From Actinopolyspora xinjiangensis (lineage in GTDB: Bacteria; Actinomycetota; Actinomycetes; Mycobacteriales; Pseudonocardiaceae): DNA of 64,000 nt. This document shows positions 27,775-36,182 of the stretch, piece by piece. Within the stretch, counting starts at the first letter, position 1. Each line of letters opens with the position of its first letter. The stretch is taken from NCBI RefSeq assembly GCF_900104475.1, contig NZ_FNJR01000001.1, positions 173,629-237,628 of the forward strand, written 5' to 3'. The notes under the pieces were generated by a model, which worked only from the letters and a program-made list of their open reading frames with translations, ran no database searches and had not been told where the DNA came from. A program made the position numbers and the translations under genes.

Positions 27775-28899
27775 TCAGGCCGTCTCGTACGGATGAGCGG
27801 TTCCGGAGACCGCGCGGAGCCGTTCGGCGACCTGTTCCGGGGTCACATCGCTGATCCAGACTCCCATCCCGGACTCCGAACCGGCCAGGTACTTGAGCTT
27901 GTCCGGGGACCGCAGCACCGAGAACAGGTTCAGGTGCAACCAGGAGAGATCCCTGCCGGAGCGCACGGGAGCCTGCTGCCACGCCGCGATGTAGGGCAGC
28001 GGTCGGTCGTGGAGGCGGTCCAGTCGCCGCAACGTGTCGAGGTAGACCACCGCGAGGTCGTCCCGTTCCTCGTCGGTGAGGGCGGTGAGGTCGGGGACCC
28101 GGCGGTTCGGGACCACCATCAGCTCCACGGGCCAGCGGGCGGCGGGCGGCACGAACACGGTCCAGTACCGGGACTCGTGGATCACACGCCGTCCGGAGGA
28201 GCGCTCGGCCTCGAGCACGTCCCCCAGCACGTGACCGCCGTGGGTCCGCCGGTACTCCTCGGCGTTGCGCAGCAGCTGGTTCGTCCTGGGGGTGACGAAG
28301 GGGTAGGCGTAGATCTGGCCGTGCGGATGGTGCAGTGTCACGCCGATCTCCTCGCCCCGGTTCTCGAAGCAGAAAACCTGCTCGACTCCGTCGAGTTCGG
28401 CGAGTTCGGCGGTCCGGTCGGCCCAGGCGTCCACGACCGTCCGCGCCTGTCGCGGGCTCAGCTCCGCGAACGCGCTGCGGTGCTCGGAGGTGAAGCAGAC
28501 GACCTCGCACCTGCCGCTGGCGGGCGCGCGCCGGACCAGTGGGTCCGTGTCGAGCACACCGGTGGCCGCCTCGGGCGGTTCCCCGCCCGGCCGCGCGAAC
28601 GAGGGGAACCGGTTCTCGAACACGGCCACCTCGTAGTCGGGTTCCGGGATCTCGCTGGGCTTGCCCGGTTCACTGGGGCACAGCGGACACAGGTCGGCAG
28701 GCGGCTTGTACGTGCGGCTCTGCCGGTGCGCCGCCATGGCGATCCACTCCCCGGTCAAGGGGTCGCGTCGCATCTCGGGCGCCGTCGGTGCGCCGTCGAG
28801 CTCACGAAGGTCCTCGGCGGTCCGCTCGGGTGCCGTGTCCGCCGAGTCGAAGTAGATGATCTCCCGCCCGTCGGCCAGTCGCCGTGCGGTTCGCCTCAC
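27775..28899 (-). CDS. galT: Galactose-1-phosphate uridylyltransferase
   Basis: 374 residues, Leloir-pathway enzyme exchanging UMP between UDP-glucose and galactose 1-phosphate. The HIT-type nucleophile motif is in TLHHPHGQIYAYPF. CPLCPSEPG near residue 72 gives a zinc site and ENRFPSFARPG is also conserved. GTG 28899 overlaps the DeoR stop (GTGA). galK and galE are not in the window. It sits between pepD and the DeoR gene, splitting an otherwise conserved stress locus. Confidence 0.93.
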   Translation of the reverse strand: MRRTARRLADGREIIYFDSADTAPERTAEDLRELDGAPTAPEMRRDPLTGEWIAMAAHRQSRTYKPPADLCPLCPSEPGKPSEIPEPDYEVAVFENRFPSFARPGGEPPEAATGVLDTDPLVRRAPASGRCEVVCFTSEHRSAFAELSPRQARTVVDAWADRTAELAELDGVEQVFCFENRGEEIGVTLHHPHGQIYAYPFVTPRTNQLLRNAEEYRRTHGGHVLGDVLEAERSSGRRVIHESRYWTVFVPPAARWPVELMVVPNRRVPDLTALTDEERDDLAVVYLDTLRRLDRLHDRPLPYIAAWQQAPVRSGRDLSWLHLNLFSVLRSPDKLKYLAGSESGMGVWISDVTPEQVAERLRAVSGTAHPYETA

Positions 28900-29732
28900 T
28901 GCTCACTCTCCACCCGCGTGGTCTCCCCGCGACCGGTGTCGGCCGGTTCGTGCTGTTCACCCCCGACGGGAGCGATCGACAACTCCGCGATCCGCTCCCC
29001 GAGCACTCGGCGCGCCTCCTCCGGCAAACCGTCGTCGCTGATCAGCACGTCGGCCTCCTCGAGTCCGACGATGGTGGAGATGCCGACCGTGGACCACTTG
29101 GCGTGGTCGGCCACCACGACCAGCCGGTTGGCCGCGCGGGCGAGCGCACGGTTGGTCTCGCTCTCGTCGAGGTTGGGCGTGGTGAATCCCGCCCGGGTGC
29201 TCATCCCGTGCACGCCGAGGAAAACGAGATCCAGGTGCAGCGAGTGCAGCGTGCGCACGGCCACCGGCCCGACGAGCGCGTCGGAGGGGGTGCGGACCCC
29301 GCCGGTGAGGATCACGGTGCGGTCGGTGCGCCCCCGCTGCTGCAGCACGTCCGCGATTCGAACGGAGTTGGTGACCACGGTCAGATCCGCGACCTCGTCC
29401 AGGTGACGCGCCAACGTCCAGGTGGTGGTGCCCGCGGAGAGCCCGATGGCCGAGCCCGGGCGGACCAGCCGAGCCGCGCGGTTGGCTATGGCCTCCTTCT
29501 CGGCGGGTTGGTACACCGACTTCGCCTCGAACCCGGGCTCGTCGGTGCTGCGGTCCACCACCGAGGTGGCACCACCGTAGACCTTCTCGACCGCACCGCG
29601 CGCCGCCAGGGTGTCGAGATCCCTGCGGATGGTCATGTCGGACACACCCAGGCGTTGCACGAGGTCGCTCACCTGCACCGCGCCCGTTCTGCGAACCTCG
29701 TCCAGTATCATGTCCTGGCGCTGACGTGCCAG
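28896..29732 (-). CDS. DeoR-family regulator of galT
   Basis: 278 residues. DeoR winged helix RQRQDMILDEVRRTGAVQVS with SDMTIRRDLDTL, then a sugar-phosphate isomerase-like effector domain with GLSAGTTTWTLARHL and TNSVRIADVL. ATG 29732 gives the normal family start. Translationally coupled to galT, so it most likely represses galactose use and responds to a sugar phosphate. Confidence 0.9.
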   Translation of the reverse strand: MARQRQDMILDEVRRTGAVQVSDLVQRLGVSDMTIRRDLDTLAARGAVEKVYGGATSVVDRSTDEPGFEAKSVYQPAEKEAIANRAARLVRPGSAIGLSAGTTTWTLARHLDEVADLTVVTNSVRIADVLQQRGRTDRTVILTGGVRTPSDALVGPVAVRTLHSLHLDLVFLGVHGMSTRAGFTTPNLDESETNRALARAANRLVVVADHAKWSTVGISTIVGLEEADVLISDDGLPEEARRVLGERIAELSIAPVGGEQHEPADTGRGETTRVESEQ

Positions 29733-29811
29733 CATCGCCACTCCAACCCGGCCGTGCTCATCACCGGTCCGACGCGAGCGCCGCACCCGAAATCATCACG
29801 ATTCCACGCGA

Positions 29812-29830
29812 ACTTGACTCATCAAGTCAA
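29812..29830. promoter_or_regulatory. Inverted repeats upstream of the DeoR-galT pair
   Basis: Two overlapping palindromes: ACTTGA-ctca-TCAAGT (29812-29827) and TTGACT-N5-AGTCAA (29814-29830). They lie about 80 bp upstream of the regulator start in the only AT-rich part of this gap, and are the likely DeoR operator. Confidence 0.55.
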
Positions 29831-29988
29831 CACAAACCAACAATACCCTACACGAAGCAGCACAGAAACCGCGTGAAGTCAGCATCACTCGACCGGGAGA
29901 CAGCCCGCCCCCGGCCGGGGGCACCAGAGCACGGCCTCCGAGCCCCGCACCCGACCGACCCCGGCGAGGGGGACCCAGCGGCCCGTCC

Positions 29989-31449
29989 TCACCCGGCTTC
30001 GGCTCCGCCTCCCCGGGACTGTTCGGGGTCGACGTGTCCGGGCAGGTACACCGAGATCAGCGCTCCCCCCTCCGGGGCCTCTCCGGCACTGACGCTCCCT
30101 CCGTGCCGCTCGGCGACCTGCTTGACGATCGCCAGGCCGAGACCGGAGCCACGCAGCGGCCTGGCCTCGGTGGACCGGTAGAAGCGCTCGAACACGTGGG
30201 GACGGTCCTCCTCCGGGATACCCGGACCACCGTCGGCGACCTCGAACACCGCGAACCCCGCGTCGAGCTGTCGTGACTCCACCCGGACGGTGCCGCCGGG
30301 CGGGCTCCACTTGGCCGCGTTGTCCAGCAGGTTCAACACAGCGCGCTCCAGGGCGGTGGCATCGCCGAGCATCGACCACTGCCGCAGCCGAACGTCGAAC
30401 TCGACGTCGGAAGCACGCCGCCTCGCCCTGCTCAACGCCCGCTCGACGACGTCGACGAGCTCCAGCGGCTCGTGCACCGCGTTGGGCGCGTCCTCCCGCG
30501 CCAGCTCCACCAGGTCCCCCACCAGCGCGGACAGCTCCGTGATCTGGGCCTGGACATCGCTGAGCATCTCGGCGCGATCCTCGTCGGACAGCTGGGGACT
30601 GCCCGGCTGATCGGAAGCGATGAGCAGTTCGAGATTCGTGCGCAACGAGGTCAGCGGGGTACGGAGCTCGTGCCCCGCGTCCGCGACCAACCTCCGCTGC
30701 TGCTCCTGGGACTCGGCCAACGCCCCCAGCATCCTGTTGAAGCTGGTGGTCAGGCGCGCCAGCTCGTCGTCACCACTCACCGGAATCGGACGCAAATCGC
30801 CCGTACGAGCGATACGTTCGGTCGCCGCGGTGAGCCGCTGCACCGGCCGCAGCGCCGTCCGCGCCACGGCGGTACCGGCCGCGGCGGCCAGCAGGATGCC
30901 GGCACCACCGATGACGACCAGCACGACGCTGAGCTGGGCCAGCGTGGCCTTGGTCGGAGCGAGTGACTGCGACATGACCAGGGCCCGGTCGTCCCCGGAG
31001 GGCAGCGCCACCACCCTGCTGTTCGTCGCGTCGTCGGTCCGCAGCGAGGAGGACGTCAGACCGCGCGCCACGGCCAGCTCGGCCGAGCCCCAGGGCGGGG
31101 CCTTGCCCGGCCCGGTCAGCGCCCTGCCGTCCGCCGTGACCAGACAGATCCGCAGGTTGGCGGCCGCGTAGAACGCTGCGGGCACCGAACGCAGGTTGGG
31201 CTCCAGCACCTGCGGGCCGGAGACGGCCTGGCTGGCGCGCTCCCGCAGGTTCTGGTCGACCTGCTCGTAGAGGCTGTCCCGAACCGTCAGGAAAGCCCCG
31301 ACGGAGACCAGCGCGACGGCCCCGGCGACGCAGATGGCCGCCAGCAGCGTCACCCTGTTCCGCAGCGAAGCCCGCTGCCACCTGCCGCTCTGACCGCCGG
31401 AGGACGGCGACTCGATCAGTTCCGGGGGTGGAGGTGCGGGCGTGGTCAC
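29989..31449 (-). CDS. mprB: MprB-like sensor histidine kinase
   Basis: 486 residues. Two membrane helices (about 36-57 and 165-190) enclose an extracytoplasmic sensor. HAMP region, then the H-box [15 protein letters not shown]-box [13 protein letters not shown] and G-box [17 protein letters not shown] follow. The GTG start overlaps the response-regulator stop (GTGA). With pepD and moaB2 downstream it corresponds to MprB, an envelope-stress sensor. Confidence 0.88.
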   Translation of the reverse strand: MTTPAPPPPELIESPSSGGQSGRWQRASLRNRVTLLAAICVAGAVALVSVGAFLTVRDSLYEQVDQNLRERASQAVSGPQVLEPNLRSVPAAFYAAANLRICLVTADGRALTGPGKAPPWGSAELAVARGLTSSSLRTDDATNSRVVALPSGDDRALVMSQSLAPTKATLAQLSVVLVVIGGAGILLAAAAGTAVARTALRPVQRLTAATERIARTGDLRPIPVSGDDELARLTTSFNRMLGALAESQEQQRRLVADAGHELRTPLTSLRTNLELLIASDQPGSPQLSDEDRAEMLSDVQAQITELSALVGDLVELAREDAPNAVHEPLELVDVVERALSRARRRASDVEFDVRLRQWSMLGDATALERAVLNLLDNAAKWSPPGGTVRVESRQLDAGFAVFEVADGGPGIPEEDRPHVFERFYRSTEARPLRGSGLGLAIVKQVAERHGGSVSAGEAPEGGALISVYLPGHVDPEQSRGGGAEAG

Positions 31450-32138
31450 GGTGGAGTCTCCCGAAGTACGTATCCGACTCCTCGGACGGTGTGGATCAGG
31501 CGCGGCTCCCCCGAGGCCTCGGTCTTGCGTCGCAGGTAACCGATGTAGACCTCCAGGGCGTTGCCCGTCGTGGGGAAATCGTAGCCCCAGACGTCCTCCA
31601 ACAACCGGCTGCGAGTGAGCACCTGCTTGGGGTGAGCCATGAGCAGTTCGAGCAGCGCGAACTCGGTGCGCGTCAGGCTGATCTCGCGGCTCCCCCTGCG
31701 CACCTCCCTGGTGCCGGGGTCCAGCTCCAGATCGGCGAACCGCAGCGACTCCGGCGTGTCCGCCTCGGGGTCGGGCGGGCTCGCCCTGCGCAGCAGTGCC
31801 CGCAGCCGAGCCAGCAGCTCCTCCAGCGCGAAGGGCTTGGGCAGGTAGTCGTCGGCACCCGCGTCCAGCCCGGCCACCCGGTCCGAAACGGCCTCACGCG
31901 CGGTGAGCACCAGGATCGGCAGGTCGTCGCCGGTCCCCCGTAGTCTGCGCGCGACCTCCAGACCGTCCACCTTGGGCATCATGACGTCGAGAACCATCGC
32001 ATCCGGTCGTGCGGCGGCGAGCGAGTCCAGGGCCTGCCGACCGTCCGAGGCCAGCTCCACCTGGTAACCGTTGAATTCGAGAGATCTCCGCAACGATTCC
32101 CGAACGGCACGGTCGTCGTCGACGACGAGTATGCGCAT
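31446..32138 (-). CDS. mprA: MprA-like OmpR-family response regulator
   Basis: 230 residues. Receiver domain with VVDDDRAVR acidic pair and the phospho-Asp in [15 protein letters not shown]-terminal OmpR-type winged helix ([22 protein letters not shown]). It precedes the kinase and is preceded itself by the CTGAGA direct repeat, consistent with autoregulation. Confidence 0.9.
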   Translation of the reverse strand: MRILVVDDDRAVRESLRRSLEFNGYQVELASDGRQALDSLAAARPDAMVLDVMMPKVDGLEVARRLRGTGDDLPILVLTAREAVSDRVAGLDAGADDYLPKPFALEELLARLRALLRRASPPDPEADTPESLRFADLELDPGTREVRRGSREISLTRTEFALLELLMAHPKQVLTRSRLLEDVWGYDFPTTGNALEVYIGYLRRKTEASGEPRLIHTVRGVGYVLRETPP

Positions 32139-32161
32139 GTTCCCCAGTCTTACCGGACGCC

Positions 32162-32178
32162 CTGAGAAAGGACTGAGA
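32162..32178. promoter_or_regulatory. Probable MprA box upstream of mprA
   Basis: CTGAGA-N5-CTGAGA, 11-bp period, 24 bp before the mprA start. Same motif and spacing as at pepD (27723-27739). Confidence 0.65.
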
Positions 32179-32350
32179 AGCGGGGGTGATCGCCGACGGC
32201 GAGTCGGGTTTCTGTGCCCGGCATCACACGGAATCAGCTCCCTCCGGTCCGGCGCGGCCGATCACCGGACCTGGTCACGAAACGACCCGAGAGTGTGCGG
32301 AGTCATGTCGACACCGGGCCGCTGGGAACCCCACCGGGGAGCACGGCAGG

Positions 32351-33040
32351 ATGGCGAGGATGACAACCGCCGACCGATCCGACCGCGCCGACACCTCGCG
32401 GCCGATGGCCGACCTCTACGACGTGATCAACCGGCGACGCGACGTGCGCTCCGAGTTCACCGGCGAGGAGATCGACACCGAGACGCTGTACCGCGTGCTT
32501 GGCGCCGCGCACAGCGCCCCCAGCGTGGGTCTCTCCCAACCGTGGGACTTCGTCCTGGTTCGCGACGAGGCGACCCGCCGCGCCTTCCGCGAACACGTGC
32601 TGGGCGAGCGCAACGTGTTCGCCGCGGAACTGAGCGGGGAGCGCGCCAAGACGTTCTCCAAGATCAAGGTCGAGGGCATCGTGGAGTCCTCCCTCGGCAT
32701 CACCGTCACCTACGATCCGGATCGGGGCTCACCCGCGGTGCTCGGCAGGCACGCGATCGCCGACGCCGGGCTGTACTCGGTGTGCCTGGCGATCCAGAAC
32801 CTCTGGCTGGCCGCGACGGCGGAAGGGCTCGGCGTGGGCTGGGTGAGCTTCTATCGGGAGGACTTCCTGCGCAGACTGCTGGACATTCCCTCCGGGATAC
32901 GGCCGGTCGCCTGGCTGTGCGTGGGACCGGTGCGCGAGCTCGCCGAGACTCCCGACCTGGAACGGCACGGCTGGCGCAGCAGGCTCCGACTGGAGGATGT
33001 TGTACACGACGGCAAGTACCGGCACGATTTCACCCGGTAA
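32351..33040 (+). CDS. bluB: 5,6-dimethylbenzimidazole synthase-like flavoenzyme
   Basis: 229 residues of the nitroreductase fold. BluB-specific features are visible: RRRDVRSEFTGEEID, GLSQPWDFVLV, GRHAIADAGLYSVCLAIQN and GLGVGWVSFY. BluB breaks down FMN to make the lower ligand of cobalamin. No cobalamin riboswitch or other B12 gene is adjacent. The start may be ATG 32351 or ATG 32360. Confidence 0.85.
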   Translation: MARMTTADRSDRADTSRPMADLYDVINRRRDVRSEFTGEEIDTETLYRVLGAAHSAPSVGLSQPWDFVLVRDEATRRAFREHVLGERNVFAAELSGERAKTFSKIKVEGIVESSLGITVTYDPDRGSPAVLGRHAIADAGLYSVCLAIQNLWLAATAEGLGVGWVSFYREDFLRRLLDIPSGIRPVAWLCVGPVRELAETPDLERHGWRSRLRLEDVVHDGKYRHDFTR

Positions 33041-33145
33041 CCTGTTGCTCGAAAAGCAGGTAATCGATGCGGAAACTCCGGGTGCCCGAGCCTCGCGGGT
33101 TCGGTGGAAGCCCGCAGCCCCGCGATCTGCGAGTGCGAGGACGCC

Positions 33146-34639
33146 GTGGAACAGGACGATCCGCTGCTGGCGGGCCAGATACCCGAGCAAGACCGTCACG
33201 TGCGGTTACTGCTCGACTCCGGCCTGATCGAGCAGTGCGAGGCGGCCTTCGACGACTCGGTGGCCAGCGCCCCGAACCTGGTCGGCGGCGAGTGGAACCG
33301 CCCCATCGTTCTCGTGCACCGGGCGATCCTCGCCTGGCGGTTGGGGCGGATATCGCTGGCCCTCGAACTGGCCGCCGACGCCTGGACCGAGCTCGACGCG
33401 GACAAGCACCGCGACCAGGAGACCGCCCACGCGCTGAGCATGCTGGGCTACCTGCTCGAAGGACACAGCGCCCCGGCCCTGGAGCTGCTCAGCAGAGCGG
33501 TGCGCATCGCGCGGGACGTGGGGGAGCCGAACACCCTCGCGCACTGCCTGCTGCGTGAGGGGATGACCCTGGCGTCGCGGGTGCTCGTCTCGGGGGTCTC
33601 GCTGGAGCGCTACCTCTCCGAGGCGCTGGAGCGGTTGGACGAGGTGCTCGCCCTGGAGACCGAGGGCTCGACGCACCGGCGGGCACTGGCGGGCAGCGGG
33701 CGGGTTCTGGTGGAGCTGGCCGAGGTCGACGAGGCACAGCGGCGCGCCACCGAGGCGGTCGCGGACGCCGAGAGTTCCGGGGACATGTTCGCCCAGTCCA
33801 TCGCCAACTGGACGTTGGCCGAGGTGCACCGGCGGCGGAGCCTGCTCGACCTCGGGAGAACGATGGCCAGCCGGGCCCTGCACCAGGCGGAAACGATCAG
33901 GGAGACCATGCTGATCAACCGCATCTCCACCGACCTGGCCTCGATCTGCCAGCGGCTCGGCGATCACGTCGGCGAGTCCGCCGCACTGCGCCGTGCGGTA
34001 CGCGCGGGCAACGAGACCATCCACATCCTGCAGGAGGGGCTCGGACAGGCCCTCGAACAACGCCGCATCGCGATACACGCGCAGCGCAAGGCGAACGCGG
34101 CCGAGGCGGCAGCGCTGCGTGATCCGCTCACCGGGTTGGCCAACCGGTTGGGGATGGAGCGCTACGCCCCGGGCCTGCTGGAGCGCAGTGCCGCACGGGG
34201 CGGCATACCCTGGCTGCTGTTGCTGGACGTGGACTGGTTCAAGGACGTCAACGACGGTGCGGGGCACTCGATGGGCGACGCCGCGCTGCGCGAGGTGGCC
34301 TCGCTGCTGCGGGCCGAGTGCCGCGCCGAGGACCTGATCTGTCGCTGGGCGGGCGACGAGTTCGTGGTGGTGCTGGCCGCTTACTCGGCGGATTCGCGGG
34401 CGGCCGGTCCGGCCGTGGCCGAACGCATCCGGGCGGCGGTGGACGGGCACGACTGGCGGCAGGTCCTCGGCGAGATAGAGCGCCGCCCCACGGTCAGCAT
34501 CGGTGCCGCCGCGGGGCCCGCCCGGCTGAACGAGCTGTTCACGGCCGCGGACGTAGCGCTCTACCGCGCGAAGCACGGTGGCCGCAACCGGGTGGAGGTC
34601 GACGACTCGGAGCGCCGCGAGCCGCTGCCCGCCGAGTGA
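33146..34639 (+). CDS. TPR-GGDEF diguanylate cyclase
   Basis: About 497 residues, soluble. Residues 1-325 are helical tetratricopeptide-like repeats. The C-terminal GGDEF domain begins at DPLTGLANRLGMERY. Its active loop reads AGDEF, a tolerated variant, and the RxxD inhibitory site (RAED) sits five residues before it, so product feedback is likely retained. It should make cyclic di-GMP. GTG 33146 after GAGGA is chosen; an earlier GTG at 33104 is possible. Confidence 0.85.
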   Translation: MEQDDPLLAGQIPEQDRHVRLLLDSGLIEQCEAAFDDSVASAPNLVGGEWNRPIVLVHRAILAWRLGRISLALELAADAWTELDADKHRDQETAHALSMLGYLLEGHSAPALELLSRAVRIARDVGEPNTLAHCLLREGMTLASRVLVSGVSLERYLSEALERLDEVLALETEGSTHRRALAGSGRVLVELAEVDEAQRRATEAVADAESSGDMFAQSIANWTLAEVHRRRSLLDLGRTMASRALHQAETIRETMLINRISTDLASICQRLGDHVGESAALRRAVRAGNETIHILQEGLGQALEQRRIAIHAQRKANAAEAAALRDPLTGLANRLGMERYAPGLLERSAARGGIPWLLLLDVDWFKDVNDGAGHSMGDAALREVASLLRAECRAEDLICRWAGDEFVVVLAAYSADSRAAGPAVAERIRAAVDGHDWRQVLGEIERRPTVSIGAAAGPARLNELFTAADVALYRAKHGGRNRVEVDDSERREPLPAE

Positions 34640-34693
34640 GCGGGGCCTTCGGTCGGGGAACAGGGCGTCCGCCCGGCGATAGGATCGGGACTC

Positions 34694-35983
34694 ATGGCGG
34701 CAACTGCTGGACCGGAGCCGGCTCGTCGCGAAGGGGTCTGCGACCCGCCGTCGGATACAATCACCGGCCGGGAGCCGGGAGCCGGGAGCCGGGAGCCGGG
34801 AGCCGGGAGCCGGGAGCCGGGAGCCGGGAGCCGGGAGCCGTGGGGCACCGTTCCGGTACGTCGCCGCGTGTTGGGGGTCGTGCGCAACCTGACCGCGCTG
34901 GACCGGCTCGGTGATGTGCTCCCGCTGCTCGCCGACGACTTCCGCGTGGAGACCCGCTTCACCCGCGCGACGGGCTCGGCGTTCGATACCGACCTGTCCG
35001 ATCACTTCCGCCGGGCGGGGATGCGCGTGGTGCCGTGGGAGCGGGCGAGCTCGACGGAGTTCGCCCTCGCGGTATCCCCCAGCGGCAACGGTGCGCTGCA
35101 CGAACTCGACATGCCGGTGCTCACCCTCTCGCACGGCGCGGGGCACCACAAACACCTGCCCTCCGCCGCCGGGTTCGGCCCGGCGGTGGCGGGGTTGTCC
35201 GAGGAGCAGCTACTGCGGGACGGCGAGCCGATCCCCACTTCGGTGTGCCTGACGCACCACGACCAGCTGGAGCTGCTTCCCCCGGACAGCCCCTCACTGC
35301 GGTCTCTGGCCCGCGTGGTGGGCGATCCCTGCTTCGACCGGCTGCGGGCCAGCCTCCCTGCCCGGAAGCGGTACCGGGAGGCGCTGGGGGTCGGCGACCG
35401 GGAACTCGTCGTGCTCACCTCCACCTGGGGAAGTCGCGCGCTGTTCGCCCGCAGGCCGGAGCTGCCCCGGGAACTGGTGGGGGCGTTGCCCTCCGAAACC
35501 CACGCGGTCGCGCTGGTGCTGCACCCGAACGTCTGGGACTGGCACGGCTCCTGGCAGATCGAACACTGGACACGACGGGCACGGGAGGCGGGGCTGGTAC
35601 TGATCCCGCCGGATCGGGGCTGGAAGGCCGCGCTGGTCGCCGCGGACACCGTGATCGCCGACCACGGCTCCCTGGGACTCTACGCGGCGACGTTGGGAAA
35701 ACGGCTGCTGCTGGGAAGCTTCGGTACCCGGGAGGTGATCGCCGACACGCCGAGGCACGAACTCGGGAGACGGGCCGAGTACCTGCGCGACGACGCGGAG
35801 CTGACGGCACAGATCGCGGCCGCCGCACCGGTGCCGGAGTACGAGAAGCTGGCCGCCGAGACGTTCGCCCACCAGGACCGGGCGGCGGGCGAGTTGCGGC
35901 GCGCCCTCTACGAGCTGCTGGAACTGCCCGAACCGCCGTGGCGAGCCACCGCACGACCCGTGGACCCGTTCGTGCCCGAGTGA
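34694..35983 (+). CDS. Glycosyltransferase-like protein with 7-bp repeat near its start
   Basis: Up to 429 residues. The C-terminal half shows a GT-B-like pattern (LVVLTSTWGSRALFARR, VLHPNVWDWHG, ADTVIADHGSLGLYAATLGK), like CDP-glycerol- or glycosyl-transferase proteins. Codons about 26-49 are encoded by ten tandem 7-bp units, giving REPGAGS repeats. If translation starts at ATG 34694, a change in unit number would switch the frame. If it starts at a later GTG near 34868, the repeat is upstream leader. No membrane helix is seen. Confidence 0.65.
   Translation: MAATAGPEPARREGVCDPPSDTITGREPGAGSREPGAGSREPGAGSREPWGTVPVRRRVLGVVRNLTALDRLGDVLPLLADDFRVETRFTRATGSAFDTDLSDHFRRAGMRVVPWERASSTEFALAVSPSGNGALHELDMPVLTLSHGAGHHKHLPSAAGFGPAVAGLSEEQLLRDGEPIPTSVCLTHHDQLELLPPDSPSLRSLARVVGDPCFDRLRASLPARKRYREALGVGDRELVVLTSTWGSRALFARRPELPRELVGALPSETHAVALVLHPNVWDWHGSWQIEHWTRRAREAGLVLIPPDRGWKAALVAADTVIADHGSLGLYAATLGKRLLLGSFGTREVIADTPRHELGRRAEYLRDDAELTAQIAAAAPVPEYEKLAAETFAHQDRAAGELRRALYELLELPEPPWRATARPVDPFVPE
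34770..34839. repeat. Ten tandem copies of GGGAGCC
   Basis: Perfect 7-bp units, 70 bp in total, in the 5' part of the gene at 34694. Successive GGG runs with 4-nt loops also satisfy a G-quadruplex pattern on the plus strand. Confidence 0.95.
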
Positions 35984-36182
35984 CTCACCCACCGGCGCTT
36001 TCCCCATCGCACGGTTCCTCCCGACCCGTCGGCGTCGTGGGAGGTCACTCACGCGGTTAAGCCCCACACGGACGTCCGTCTCGGATTCTCACGAGGGCGG
36101 CGGTACCCGCTCGATGGCTCCGCGACCGAGGCGAGCGCGAGTCGGGGCCGCCGGGAAACACGTCGAGGAGAAAGGACTTCGA

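Noticed and set aside
32139-32350. Cobalamin riboswitch before bluB
   Set aside because: No B12-box-like sequence or paired elements could be found.
34770-34839. The 7-bp tandem as a CRISPR or REP array
   Set aside because: Units are contiguous with no spacers; it is a simple sequence repeat.
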